Source: Siphonodentalium dalli (lineage: Eukaryota; Mollusca; Scaphopoda; Gadilida; Siphonodentaliidae). From it: a stretch of DNA of 64,000 nucleotides. How positions within the stretch are numbered: the stretch's first letter is position 1; each line of letters opens with the position of its first letter. A program made the translations under genes and the position numbers. The notes beneath the pieces were generated by a model. It had not been told where the DNA came from and did not search any database. It saw only the letters and a program-made list of their open reading frames with translations. The DNA is taken from positions 58,401,949-58,465,948 of the forward strand of contig CP136065.1 in assembly GCA_032622095.1 (NCBI GenBank), in the 5' to 3' direction. Of this stretch, positions 10,170-21,703 are shown piece by piece.

Positions 10170-10411
10170 TCTGAGTTTAGTGTGCCTGTCATTTGCTGAA
10201 TGAGGTCCCCAGAGGGTGAATTTAGTATTTCTTTTTCAGTTTTCTTTCTCTCTATCCCCAAATTGGCAGATGACAAATTGCATAATTAGGTTCCCAGTGG
10301 GTGTATATCACAATATTCACCATTTGGGAACTTCAATGCAGGATAGCATCACTCAATTCACCCTCTGAGGACCTCATTCTGCAAATGACAGGCACAGAAA
10401 ACTCAGGCTTG
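10170..10411. mobile_element. Family F element, diverged
   Basis: Ends 'GTGTGCCTGTCATTTGC' (10180-10196) and 'GCAAATGACAGGCAC' (10381-10395) form the outer inverted repeat. The GGTCCCCAGAGGG hairpin arm is present at each end, but the inner halves are partly replaced. Confidence 0.6.
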
Positions 10412-10467
10412 CAGGGTGGCAGTTGCACTGAAGTATGGTTTCAGTCTGGCCTCAAAATACTTGTATG

Positions 10468-10600
10468 GTGCAGGACATTTACAGAATGATGTCCCCAGAG
10501 GTTGAATTCAGTGATGCTACCCCACATAGCAGGCTAGCATCACTAAATTCACCCTCCGGGGACCTCATTCTGCTTAGGCCTTTGCAAATGTCCAGCACCA
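10468..10600. mobile_element. Family F hairpin with its own outer ends
   Basis: A single hairpin (10491-10572) is bounded by 'GTGCAGGACATTTACAG' and 'TGCAAATGTCCAGCAC'. These ends match the copy at 41605-41960, suggesting two F subtypes with different outer sequence. Confidence 0.6.
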
Positions 10601-10624
10601 CATTTTGAGGCATGGTTCCAGTTA

Positions 10625-10837
10625 CAGTAATGCCCTAAATAATCGACTCCTTAACCACAGCACAATTATTGGTAACTTTTCAGGATTTAGTCGAAAATAT
10701 GGCTTGTTGCCATTCATCGGAAAGCTCTTGATGAGAGCTTTCCCATGAATGACAACAAGCCATATTTCCGACTAAATCCTGAAAAGTTACCCATAATTCT
10801 GCTGTGGTTAAGGAGTCGATTATTTAGAGCATTACTG
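10625..10837. mobile_element. Family E foldback MITE
   Basis: Left end TA|CAGTAATGCCC; right end GAGCATTACTG followed by GA instead of TA. The long complementary arms meet near 10734. Confidence 0.87.
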
Positions 10838-10839
10838 GA

Positions 10840-13020
10840 GACAGCTGTCTCACTGTCCTTGGGATGGCTTATTTATTCACCTGATGTCTGATTATGAGTC
10901 AAGCCTGGGGATCACTTTTGTCTTTTTCTCCATTGATGTACGGTACTCTATATTTTTATTATCATAAACTATTAGTATGTTACCTTAACCCTCAGCTTTA
11001 ACCCTCAATGATGTGATTTGACGTCTAACATATGCTCATAATTCACCTTATTCCATTGAGAGCTAGGCCATCTCATCTCAAGTCTTGACCAAAAGATACA
11101 CTTTTTGTCTCAAATAGTACTTTATACACACATCTGTAGTTTTGCTGAATTACATGTACATGTATATTTGAACCTAATTACCTTTGACTCTGAAATTATG
11201 ACACAGTCGTATATCTTTAAAGTGGGTTCACCATAAGTTTCTGATGAGTTGAAGCCCTGCACCGAAGGGCAAGTGGTCACAAGATTCAGAAGAGCTCTTT
11301 TACATGTATACATTTCTACAGGCATCAGTCAAGGGCAGCTGAAACCCCTGCATGCCCCCTCTCTCCTGCCACCCCTATAAATGTGTATTTTTTTCCACTG
11401 TTAGTTCCATTGACAACCATCTTACTAGACATTTACCTGAATCGATTGTACTTTCATATTTTGCTTATATTTTTCCCTCAATTGTGAAAATATGGGTTTG
11501 TGTATTTCAGTGGACATTCAGGAAAAGAAGCAACATGAAACGTTCTTTGGAAATAATCCACAATAAGTATGGGTTAACGTTTAGTTTTTTCACAACAGCC
11601 TCATGAACATGGCACCTTGATTTGTAGAAAAGCAGGAAGGGCATTTTGGAAAATTTGCTCATCAAGACGCCACAGATCTCAATGACTTGAGAGAGATCAA
11701 GTCATCAATATACATGTACGGTAGCTTAAATATGTCTGGAAGTTTGTAGGCAATTCAAGCACCAACCAATTGAGCCTGTTAACAGAACCTGGTAAAATAA
11801 ACATGATCCAATACTCATTTCTGTCAAAAATAGTGTCTACAACATTTTTTGTGTATGACCAATGACCCCAGGGTGCGTCTCGATATAGTGTAACGAAACC
11901 TGAGCTTGAGAATCAAACACATTGTTATTCTCTATTGATTCCATATCCATCTTAGTCTGTCATGCTATTAGTTAAGGGCCACTGTATAATTTAAACAAAT
12001 TTCTATATCAGCATTGATGTTACCAGGCTACTGCTCAGGATGGCAAATCATATTCCCCTTGGACAAATGCAATAAAATACAAATGACTAATTTGTCGTCT
12101 GCAGTTGTGTAATATTTCCCAGCTCATGATTACCATACTTTCTGGCTGTTATTGCATGCATTGTCACGATAATGTGCCTTGAGTGATAGCAGAACATATC
12201 TGATCTCAGAAATCAAATCGTTAGATCGTGATTTTCCATGATAAATTCCTTGCTTTTCTACAACCGTGTTTGCAGTAATCTTCAATATGGCAGTAAATGC
12301 TTAAGCTGACTTGACTTGGTTTGAACCATCAAATTGTGTATATGTAATTTGGTCATAGAGATATTAAGACCTATGTGGAATTTTCCAACCGATACTGTTG
12401 GTATAGTGCGGAACAACTTACTTAAGGAATATTGTCATTTCATGATGTAATTTCACTGATTAAATATGTGTAAATTGCGAATATAAATTTGTGATCCGTA
12501 AAATGTATTTATACCAATATACTGTGTAATTATATCAGTAATGAAAAATATCCCTTATTGTTACATATCAGTCAAAAATATCACCCTAAAAATGCATTTT
12601 CAGTTGGAAATATCATTAAATATTAAGAACATTAAAGTGATGTTGCTGCGAAGTTGTTGGCTCTTGTGGTTAAATTCCTACACTCAACATTCATTATCAT
12701 ATTTAGATACTTTGGCTTTTGGAAACGGCAAAATAATATAGAAGATTTAGTGGATGTATTTATTTTCACATAATTTGCCTTGCAATCTTCATGCAAGAAG
12801 CAACGGGAAGATAAATAGGACCCTTTTTCTTTCTCCAAAGTGGTAAATTCTTTTTCTATGACTTCAATCAGTCCTTTCAAAGCATATAAAATACATATCA
12901 AAGTATTTGTCATATTTTAATATGTACGTACATGTACATGTATTTGATCCCCGCAATGGGCAATAATATAGCAAAGGCGAGAATTACTGAGTAAAATTGA
13001 GGCTCCAAACCATCATTGGT
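10840..13020. other. Intron sequence without a recognisable gene
   Basis: AT-rich sequence in the first intron. The longest frames (84 codons at 11352-11606 and 93 codons on the - strand at 12632-12913) show no family signature and no splice context. No structured RNA or repeat boundaries were recognised. Confidence 0.6.
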
Positions 13021-13021
13021 A

Positions 13022-13190
13022 TTAAACCCTTTCTTTACTAAATGGATTCTCCCATCCAGTTATAAAAGTATATATTGGATTGGTATGTTATTCATTTGGA
13101 GGGGGTTTTCGGGAAAAATGAGCAGATGAAAACTTAATACAAGTGCTAAAGATTTATATTCATTGGAGGGAAATGTTCAGGTAATAAGTT
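13022..13190 (-). mobile_element. Family D MITE, one end only
   Basis: TTAA at 13022-13025 then CCCTTTCTTTACTAAATGG. 'CCAGTTATAAAAGTATA', 'TTGGAGGGAAATGTTCAGG' and 'TAATAAGTTCAA' follow in the order of an inverted D copy. The other end is missing. Confidence 0.7.
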
Positions 13191-13683
13191 CAATTGGAGA
13201 AAGCACTGTAATAAAACTATATGTCGACCAGACTACCCATCAGTTGTGAGAGCCACCTGGGAACTCAGTTGTCTGAACATGGATAATGCTTTCAACATGC
13301 ACACATTTTGGTTTTTGACTGGCTCTGCATACCAAGGAGCAGTCGGTTCGGCTCAGCTTTCAACACAAAGGACACCTACACACTATAGGGAGCTTTAAAA
13401 AAAACCAACTAAGAATTAATGAGTTTATTGTCATATATTGTGCTCTGATACGGGACAGGACCGTAATGAACATATATACACACTTGGAAGTATTCAGAAT
13501 GGACATGTTAACAATGTAACTATATTAACTGTATACCAACAATTAATGACATTCCAGCCTGCCTCATTGTTATATATATACATATATATATCTATAACGA
13601 ATTGGCAATGGACTATATATTTTTATAATGAATTGGTGATTGAGTATATACATGTATATTTATAAAGAATTGGCGATTGACCA

Positions 13684-13775
13684 TATTTATAACCAATTGA
13701 CGATCGACTCGTATATATAAGATAATGCATTGGCACAGGATCTGCTGCACCAGCACAGCTCACGTCATGAAATGG
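13684..13775 (+). mobile_element. Family B MITE fragment (right end)
   Basis: Half of the shared hairpin (CTCGTATATATAAGATAATG) leads into 'GCATTGGCACAGGATC' and the B end 'ACGTCATGAAATGG', followed by TTAA (13776-13779). Imperfect 'AATTGGCGATTGA..TATATTTATAA' repeats lie upstream at 13600-13700. Confidence 0.6.
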
Positions 13776-14099
13776 TTAATTTGAATGGTACACGGTATGC
13801 ATGTTCGTCTTAGGACTATATAACAATGCTGTATTAGCTGATAATTGGGATATTTCTTGCCGTTCTATGATGAATGAAAGGGCTCCCCCTTGGTGGAAGG
13901 CAGGAGGGCCATTGCCTCCCTCTGCCCCCTGCTCCGGTATCTCCCTGCTTCATCCTAACCAGGGTAATTTGCCAATGCCTGGCCATCATAATGAATGCCA
14001 CTATCTCTTATATATGAGTATTGTCACACAAAAACTCGAGCTTTTATGTATATACATGTTAATATTATAAATTGTTTATGATTATCTTTTTGCTTTTAG

Positions 14100-14225
14100 A
14101 GACAAACAGACCACTGTGTATAGAAAACGGCTTGGTGCCACACTTCATAAGACTGCTGCAATCAGATAATGTCGCTGAAGTCACTCAGGTGTGCCGAGCC
14201 CTGGGGAACATATGCTATGAAAATG
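14100..14225 (+). CDS. RAP1GDS1: RAP1GDS1 internal exon (armadillo repeat)
   Basis: 126 bp between acceptor TTTTTGCTTTTAG and donor GTAAGT, phase 1 at both borders. Joined to the previous exon the split codon gives E, then TNRPLCIENGLVPHFIRLLQ. The exon ends VCRALGNICYEN. 'RALGNICY' is identical to the vertebrate SmgGDS armadillo segment (RALGNICYD), the strongest single identity in the window. One armadillo repeat (three-helix unit, about 42 residues) is encoded. Confidence 0.96.
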
Positions 14226-14330
14226 GTAAGTTTATGACTATCAGTCCAGATCGGTCATGTATTATTAATCTGCGGATCCCTGATGACTAGGCTCAGGTTA
14301 TTATAGTAGCCTAGTGCTCAAGTCTGAGTT

Positions 14331-14390
14331 TAGTGTGCCTGTCATTTGCAGAATGAGGTCCCCAGAGTGTGAATTTATTGACGCTTTCTC
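14331..14390 (+). mobile_element. Family F fragment (left end)
   Basis: 'GTGTGCCTGTCATTTGCAG' then 'AATGAGGTCCCCAGAG' as in other F copies, truncated about 60 bp in. It lies about 105 bp after the exon donor at 14226. Confidence 0.65.
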
Positions 14391-14548
14391 GCAAAATGAA
14401 GATGGGGCATAAAGTCTGTTTTCAGCATGTCATAAAATGGGTTGATAAAAACATGGAAAAAGTGGCCTATTCATAATTGTTTATATACAACATTGTCTGA
14501 TCCCTATAATAGTTTATATAAATAATGCTTAATGAATTTGTGTCTTAA

Positions 14549-14779
14549 CCCTTTGAGTGCCAGGGGCCGATCTCATCGGCCCTAAACCTACAAAATAAGT
14601 CTGTTAAAGAATATAAGAATAAATTATTAAAATTGTAAAAAAAAAAAAAAAAAAAATTGTTAAGCCAATGCATTCTCTTATATATGCGAGGCGACCTATG
14701 GTCGACTCGCATATATAAGAGAATGCATTGGCACAGGGTATATGGGTCGATACAAAAATCGGACCTGGCACTCAAAGGG
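14549..14779 (-). mobile_element. Family C MITE, complete, TTAA-flanked
   Basis: TTAA at 14545-14548 and 14780-14783. Ends CCCTTTGAGTGCCAGG and CCTGGCACTCAAAGGG are a perfect inverted repeat. One shared hairpin at about 14664-14733, preceded by a poly-A run (14638-14656). Confidence 0.87.
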
Positions 14780-15574
14780 TTAATAATGGCTAGTAGTTTC
14801 ACCACACGCAGGTTACATAAGTCAATAAATGACTGGCTCCACAGCATGTGAGTTGAAGCCGGTATCTATTAGTGCACTGATTATGTGACACCCTTTAGAC
14901 ACCAGAATTCTAGTACCTTGGGGTGCGATTTCTCAACATGCTCAAAGATGTAATAAATCTCCTATTATAGGACCTTTTGATGTGGATAATCTGATTCATG
15001 AATTCACGACCCCCACGAAATAGTCTTTTTATAAGAAACCACGGAAATTGAGGCGGACAAAGTCAAAGCCATTCACAGTATCTGCCAATATTTGTCAAAG
15101 GCATTTATTTCTGGTTGATGTGGGTGGGTAATGTAATTAGAATTTCTACATTATATGATTTTTTCTTCAATAATCAGACAGGCTTCCCAATGTTTTCTTC
15201 ATCAGCTTACCTCTAAGTTGCTATAATTATGTACATATATTTAGCGAGATTTTCCAGCTTAGAATAGAGACAGACACCTGTGTATCTCAATTCTGTTGCC
15301 TTGTGTTGTAACTTTCTTATCATCAAATTCTTGTGTGTCAGGTGTGCTTTCTACATCTACTTAAGACAGATCAAAGAGCAACTCACAGGTAGTCATCAAG
15401 CTCACATTCTTCCAGGAACAGATTATAAAGACATCACTGTTTCTTAATCAAGGGCTCTTAATGAAATTATCCTGGAGTTTCATTTAAAAAATTTGCGCTC
15501 AATATGTTTCGTTTCTTTTAATTTTGTAATCAGGCTTTGCTCATTTGTGTCACTTTATAATTGTATAGCTTTAA

Positions 15575-15660
15575 CCCTTTCAGTGCCAAGTCCGATTTTT
15601 GTATTAAGAGCTCTTTCCATCAATGTATCACATTATTATAATCAATAAATGTGGTTTAAT
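15575..15660 (+). mobile_element. Family C short-type fragment
   Basis: TTAA (15571-15574) then CCCTTTCAGTGCCAAGTCC. 'AGAGCTCTTTCCATCAATG' follows, as in the inner part of the complete short element at 39665-39825. The other end is absent. A 15-base C run follows at 15677-15691. Confidence 0.65.
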
Positions 15661-15791
15661 TCACCACCCCCACTCACCCCCCCCCCCCCCCTGTAATAAA
15701 TTCATGTTCATCTTGAAATCAGCTCTCAAAAGTCACCTAAATCATGTAATCTCGAGCCGAGACAGACACCTACTGTGAAATGTAGTATTAA

Positions 15792-15881
15792 CCCTTCTAT
15801 GACTGGAGCTTCCTGTAATTTTGCGAAAATCCTGTTTTCAATGTATTCTCTTATATACGCGAGTCTCCCGTAATGATAGGG
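15792..15881 (+). mobile_element. Minimal family B MITE, 90 bp, TTAA-flanked
   Basis: TTAA at 15788-15791 and 15882-15885. The left part 'CCCTTCTATGACTGGAGC' to one half-hairpin joins directly to 'GTAATGATAGGG'. It appears to be an internal deletion derivative of the roughly 250-bp B element. Confidence 0.65.
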
Positions 15882-16221
15882 TTAATTCATGGCATTATCT
15901 ATACGGGGGAGGGGGGAAGAGGATGGTGGTGAGTGCTGGAAAAAAAATAAAGACAGTTATGTGTTGATTGGGCGCATATGTTTCCATTGCTCACTGGACC
16001 TAATAAAATGGATAATTTTCAAAATATGCAATATATATGACATAATCTTATACCTTATGAGCCTTCGGAGCAGTATTTTAATTGATATCCGTATTGTGGG
16101 TTTGACTAATTAGGAGGGAGAGGGCTTCTGGACCCCCCCTGACACCCCAATGCTAGGTCCACATTTCGTGGCTACTGAATCTGGATGGTAACACAGGGTC
16201 TTTAGCATTTTCTATACTTAA

Positions 16222-16624
16222 CCCTTTCAGTGCCAAGTCCGAATTTTGTATCAACCCATATTACCTTGATCAAGGAAATGCAATTCCCTTATAAGGAAAT
16301 GTTTACCATAGGTCATTTGTTGAACTTATTATCTGAACATTTCCCACCTATGAATATGAATCATTCTGTTTTTGTATTTGTTTTTCTGTCTGTTGTCTGC
16401 TTTTACTATCTGAACACTCGTCCAAATGAATAATAGACTGTTCCAATGTATCCTTTTACAGTCCTCAAAATTAGCGAATGCAATAAGCAATGCTGTGGGG
16501 AGTGCAGTGGCAACATTTGGAAATCTAATATGCCACAGTATTAAATTTGCTGTGGGATATTTTTTCCCAATTTCAAGAACTGCTTCTCTAACTGAATCGG
16601 AGAATCCATTTAGTATAAAAAGGG
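16222..16624 (+). mobile_element. Chimeric MITE: family C left end, family D right end
   Basis: TTAA at 16218-16221 and 16625-16628. The left end CCCTTTCAGTGCCAAGTCCG is family C. From about 16285 the sequence is family D: 'AGGAAATGTTTACCATAGG', the ATTTGTTGAACTTATTATC arm, and 'CCATTTAGTATAAAAAGGG'. A stretch at about 16440-16580 is not seen in other D copies. Both ends stay functional in form. Confidence 0.7.
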
Positions 16625-16628
16625 TTAA

Positions 16629-18376
16629 CCCTTTACCCAACAAACCGGCCAAAACCGGCCAAATAAAGCTTCAACAGCCTAAAATATCTTCGGTCTGTCT
16701 CAATAGAACCATACAAATATGGATATCATTGGAACCGGTTCATTGACCCCATTGTGATGGTTACATTTATGCCTTGTGCCAATGCATTCTCTTATATATG
16801 CGAGTCGACCATAGGTCGCCTCGCATATATAAGAGAATGCATTGGCCTAAAAAAAAACTTTTTTTAACACTTTTTACCATTTTTATGTTTACCCATACCA
16901 TGTATGGTAAACATAGTGTCGTTGTCCGGATTGACCACTCGTCGTTCGTCCGTCCGTCCGTCCGTCTGTCCGTCTGTCTGTCCGTCCGTCTGTCCGTCCG
17001 TCCGTAGACACTTTACGTGTAATGCGATAACTCAAACATTTTCTACCTGATTAAAACCAAATTTTGTATATGGGGTTTTCACCCCAAAATACAGATCGAG
17101 TTCGAATATGGGTTTGATCCGACTTTTTTTTACAGAGTTATGGAACTTTTTCGACTTAGAATTCACGCATTCTGCCATAACTCAAACATTTTTTATCTGA
17201 TCGGAACCAAATTTGGTATGTGAGTTTCTCGGCCCAAAATACAGACCGAGTTCGAATATGGGTTTGATCCGAGTTTTTTTTACAGAGTTATGGCCCTTTT
17301 TTTTACTTAGAATTCATGAATTCTGCCATAACTCAAACATTTTTTATCTGATTGTAACCAAATATGGTATATGAGGTTCTCAGACCAACATACTGACTGA
17401 TTGAGTTCGAATATGGGTTTGATCGGATATTTTTTAATGGAGTTATGGTCCTTTGACATATAGTTCACACATACTTCGATAAAGCAACCATTTTTCATCT
17501 GATAGGAGCCAAATTTGGTATATGAGTTTCTCAACTCAAAATACAGAACGAGTTTGAATATGGGTTAGATCCAATTTGTTATACCAGAGATATGGCCCTT
17601 TATCAACTAAGAATTATCCAATTATAACCCAAGTAACTTACAATTAATGAATACCTCAGCCTCACAGCTTCTCTGTGAGAGAGATAAAAAGACATGGTTT
17701 ATTGAGAGTTATTTATAGCCCTCATATGTTCCCTCTGTATAAGAGACACAAATTGGTGAATTATTGGATAAATTGATTTAGCTATCTTATTAACCACAAC
17801 TTAATGTGAATTTATTTAACTAGACCAATGGAGCTCTCTAAGTCCTTGGATGATGGGACTACATTGGATCAAACAGGGCAGAGATAGGTGATTTAACCCC
17901 TTTTACCCATTCCATGTCTTTTAACCTTTTCCATTAAATAAATAATTATATTATTTTGGCATCTCACATGGCAATTTGCAACAACATGAATAGAACTGCG
18001 TACACTATGATAGTGGTGACAGGCTCTAGAGTTTAGATGTTATTTAACCCTTCTATATTGACTCATACATTCCAATAATTTGTGTTATTACTGGTTATTA
18101 TGTACATTTGCCATATACTACTTTAGATCATAACAGTATACTCTATAATTCAACATTAAAAGATTATGATTCTGATTATAACAATTTACTATCGCCAAGG
18201 GATGGGTTAAACATCTGCCGATCGTGATCGGCCTCTCGTTTCTTACATTCTTTAACAATTTTATAATTTTTAATGTGTTAAGCCAATGCATTCTCTTATA
18301 TATGCGAGGCGACCTATGGTCGACTCGCATATATAAGAGAATGCATTGGCACAGGGCCCTTCTGTTGGGTAAAGGA
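16629..18376 (+). mobile_element. Family A MITE split by a 1.35-kb insertion
   Basis: The left half, 16629-16884, begins CCCTTTACCCAACAAACCGG and contains hairpin 1. The right half, 18239-18376, contains hairpin 2 and ends TGTTGGGTAAAGGA, followed by TTAA (18377-18380). The halves join at the same point of the T-rich spacer that is continuous in the copy at 61943-62334. Its left TTAA (16625-16628) is also the right TTAA of the preceding element. Confidence 0.85.
16885..18238. mobile_element. Insertion inside a family A MITE, with TCCG array and 150-bp repeats
   Basis: It begins with a 30-bp palindrome (16885-16914, ATGTTTACCC..GGTAAACAT). A (TCCG/TCTG)n run follows at about 16944-17005, then four diverged units of about 150 bp (starting near 17028, 17178, 17339 and 17480). 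Each unit has 'TAACTCAAACATTTT', 'ACCAAATTTGGTAT' and 'GTTCGAATATGGGTTTGATC'. The right end has ATGGGTTAAACAT (18202-18214), an imperfect match to the left end, then a GCCGATC/GATCGGC hairpin. Similar TCCG-plus-repeat units are widespread in invertebrate genomes. No coding region. Confidence 0.65.
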
Positions 18377-18380
18377 TTAA

Positions 18381-19060
18381 TAGTGGATGTACTGAGCTTT
18401 GCATTGGCAGCTTCATTATCTATCAAACTTTCAGTGCACAAATTTTCAACACACGGCCTGAGAACCACAGCACTTTACTTAGTAACTCTTGTCTTACACT
18501 CATATCTTTTAGTTCTAAGAAGTTCCTGAATATACAGAATGTATGCCGACCTTTATCCAAATGTAAACATTTATACACTCTCAGCTCATAGTTTATAGTA
18601 AATGTTTTAAATAATCAAATAAAAAGTTGGCATTCCTCCTGGAATAACTATCATCAATGATAAAGTTTGATTTGTCACAAAAAACACACTTTAATCATGC
18701 TACTTTGGCATTCCGCTGTACGAGTAGTAAGTTTTTTGTATAACAACATGTGATATCAGCCCACTCAAACATGGTCTTGATATTTATCCAAAATCTGACA
18801 TGATAGTATTGGTTATAGGTCACAGTGATAAACCTTACACCCCCATTATGTTTATTTGTCCCACTCATCTATGCTTTATGCTTCATAGGACCACACCCTG
18901 TAGCTTTGAGATATTTAACTATTTACTATCAGAGATATACACAGTATCTACACAGCATGTGCTACTAAATCCGAAGGTGACACTCCACGGTTTCTTCAGA
19001 CAGGGGAGCACAAATAAGGGAGGCAATCAATTCATTGAAAAATAACTGTAAACCCTCAAC
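18381..19060. other. Intron sequence without a recognisable gene
   Basis: AT-rich intron sequence. Open frames are short and unremarkable, and no repeat boundaries were recognised. Confidence 0.55.
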
Positions 19061-19064
19061 ACAT

Positions 19065-19561
19065 ACTGTAAAAATACATTTGTTCGTGGTTGTCCAATTT
19101 TCATGGTTTTCGTGGTTGTTGATAACTACGAAATTAAAAACCCCACGAAAATTTTTTATCTTCGAAACTAATGTGGTCGCCATTTGGAGAATGTCATGTG
19201 GGAGGCACATGTAACTCTATTGACACGATGTACATTCAAAGCCTAGGGAGTTATGTTATGAGAAGAGAATGACGTTCACGTAGGTTATGTAGGTTTATGT
19301 AATATACAATCCCGTTGTTGACATTGACAATAGTTGTCAACAAAAGCTTGGACACGCGACATGCTAATTAATTATAGGCCTACAGTACAGATGTGCAATT
19401 TCCGATGGATCGCTGAGGTGTCTGCACTTCTATCAGTTGGATAGTTGGACTTGATTGTTATTATTGTGGATATGGAGGCGACAGTTAGTACCGGCGGACC
19501 CACACATTTATGAACCCACGAAAAAGTCATGGCTGAACCACAAAAATTGATAATAATGAAT
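19065..19561. repeat. Dispersed 'CGTGGTTGT' repeat, host of a later insertion
   Basis: 'TTCGTGGTTGTCCAATTTTC' and 'CCCACGAAAATTTTT' near 19080-19155, and 'GAACCCACGAAAAAGTCATG' at about 19513, form a recognisable block. It resumes as 'AAGCCATTCACAGTAC' at 20221 after the family I insertion. A related stretch lies at about 15005-15090 ('CCCCCACGAAATAGTC .. AAAGCCATTCACAGTATC'). Confidence 0.5.
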
Positions 19562-19565
19562 TTAA

Positions 19566-20217
19566 AGGGGTACTGTACCCCAATTTCAATAAATTCCCGG
19601 TGACAATAGCGATCTAATATGAATATTTTATTATAAAATAACTAATTCGAGTCGACGATGTCTACTGAAAAAGTTCCGGTTAACAGGCTATCGTAAAAGT
19701 AACATTGAATTATTTAATATAAAATAATTTATGGCTGGAGTCATAAAATGGAGAATTATGCCATTACGAGTTACCGTTCTTGAAATCGCATCTGTTGTGT
19801 GTCTTTTATCGACGGCCGTTCGCGAACATTATTGAGTGCAAACAAAGCATGTTACCTGCAAAAGGAAGGCCCGTTATAACCGATTCGGAAAAGGAGAAAG
19901 AAACAAGAGTCATAAAGCGTCAAGTATTTTTATAGGGAGTGAGATTGTTCGATGGAAGAGATTGAAGTCATCAATCGAAACTGTGAGCAATGAACTTCCG
20001 GTTCTTTCTGCGACATGCGTCTTCTCCGGTGAAGGTCAAACCATGGCGCGTAGTTTGAAATCGTAATATTTTTTTTTCCAAGATCAAGATTTTCATCGCT
20101 AAATTAGGTTTATACGAAACTCATATAACACGAAAACAATCTAACTTGAAAGTTATTTCAATGGGAGTAAATCAAAAAAATCGCCTATCTCTGTGTACAG
20201 TACCCCTTTAAAGCCAT
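19566..20217. mobile_element. Family I element, 652 bp, TTAA-flanked
   Basis: TTAA at 19562-19565 and 20218-20221. Ends AGGGGTACTGTAC and GTACAGTACCCCT are a perfect 13-bp inverted repeat. A 76-codon frame inside (19836-20066) is basic but resembles nothing recognised. The target fits a piggyBac-like element, though the ends differ from families A-D. A fragment of one end is at 43586-43640. Confidence 0.75.
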
Positions 20218-20898
20218 TCACAGTACACAATATATATATCCTGAGCACAGACTAGGCCAGATGCAAAAAATGTCAAAATAAACGATTTTCGCACCCATGG
20301 GACACAAAATCAAAACTTTTTCAGTGCTAAATAGTCAGTCCAGTTCCTGGAGCCACTGTTTCGCAGAAATTGCAACTACTTGATATGGGTAGGGTCAAGG
20401 TCACCTGAAACAATATTATTGAAAACTAAAAGACATTCTCTAAAAATTCCCAAATTAATTACTAACCTCTCAATACACAGGCCACATCCATTGTGCCAGA
20501 AAAAAAGTTGTAAGAAATTTACCTCCACTGATGATTCGGAAACTGTTGAGTGTCGTCTAAAGATCAGTGTTGTTATTTATAGAAATTGGATTGGTTTAGA
20601 GGTTGTGAGGTAGTTCTACATGTTCTACATGTATATAACTGAGGTATACACTGGATGTCATTGGATCTTTTAGATAATTATCAAACTTGTTTTTTGCAAT
20701 ATCTTTTGAAATAATTTACACTTTTGCAGTTTGAAAAACCATCAAAAGACCAGGTTTTTTTATTTTTAAGTTTATACTTTGTTTAAGTTTCGGAAGGAAG
20801 GTCATTTTAGAGGTCTACAGTAGCAGAGAATTTCTGTCATTTGTTATCTGCCAGTATGTATGACATGTATCAAGACCATTATACAATGCAACCAGAGA

Positions 20899-21670
20899 CC
20901 GAGCAAACTGGTCTTGTTATATGTAGCAGGAATTGTAAAAATAATGCATCAAATTCCATGAACTGCCAAGTCTACAGTAATGCCCGAAGTAATCGACCTC
21001 TTAACCAAAACATAATTATGGGTAACTTTTCAGGATTTAGTCGGAAATATGGCTTGTTACCATTCATCGGAAAGCTCTCGGCGAGAGCTTTCCGATGAAT
21101 GGCAACAACAACAAGCCATATTTCTGACTAAATCCTGAAAAGTTACCCATAATTCTGCTTTGGTTAAGAGGTTGATTACTTAGGGCATTACTGTACATGT
21201 TGCACTTGTTATGTCTATTTCTTCTTCCCACTCCCAGAACCTCTCACATTTAATAGAGCTTTAAATCATTTGTGTGCACACTACAGAAATTCATTATCAT
21301 AGACAACATCTTACTTGTAGAGCTATCTGTAATCTTTAAGAGCTCCTCATCCCAAACCACTTGTCATGCCTCAGTACTTATAGTGAATTGTGGAACAATA
21401 AGAACTGACTCTGTTCACTGAAGCAGTGAGCGGAAAAAAGTCCATGCCACCATGTCCATCTAAGAAATTCATTAAGAATTATCCTATCAGGAATGGTTTC
21501 GAAGATAGGATATATGACATTTTAGAATTAGCGATAATTTTTTACGGGGAAACCCTGATTCAACATTTTAGAACAAAAGATTTTCCCCCCGAAAAAAAAT
21601 GGCATTTTACTTGAAAAATTGACATATTCTCTACTTATCTTATGTTATCAAATCTGTAGATTCTACATAC
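20899..21670 (+). repeat. Segmental duplication copy 1 (of 3)
   Basis: Blocks include 'AGCAGGAATTGTAAA', 'AACTGCCAAGTCTA', 'CCCAGAACCTCTCACATTTA', 'TTGTAGAGCTAT', 'CATCCCAAACCACTTGTC' and 'GGAAACCCTGATTCAACA'. They recur in order at 23112-24508 and 24525-25600. This copy carries a family E insertion but lacks the A and L insertions of its sisters. Confidence 0.85.
20975..21193. mobile_element. Family E foldback MITE with proven TA target
   Basis: 219 bp, TA|CAGTAATGCCC..GGGCATTACTG|TA (TA at 20973-20974 and 21194-21195). Sister copies of the duplication read AAGTCTAGAGGTTGC and AAGTCTACTTGTTGC without the element, showing TA duplication on insertion. TA target and CAGT start fit a non-autonomous Tc1/mariner-type element. 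Confidence 0.92.
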
Positions 21671-21703
21671 TTTAACTCTTTCATCCCTGAATATACAGAT
21701 ATA

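Noticed and set aside
14545-14847. Proteins read from hairpin sequence (for example frames with 'CILLYMR' or 'SYICE')
   Set aside because: These recur at every family A, B and C MITE because both strands of the palindrome are open. They are shadows of repeat sequence, not genes.
16944-17007. Repetitive coding region (SVRLSVCLSV-type protein)
   Set aside because: This is the translation of a TCCG/TCTG microsatellite.
18212-18238. Helitron 3' terminus
   Set aside because: There is a GC-rich hairpin (GCCGATC/GATCGGC), but the expected CTRR end and A|T insertion site are not seen.
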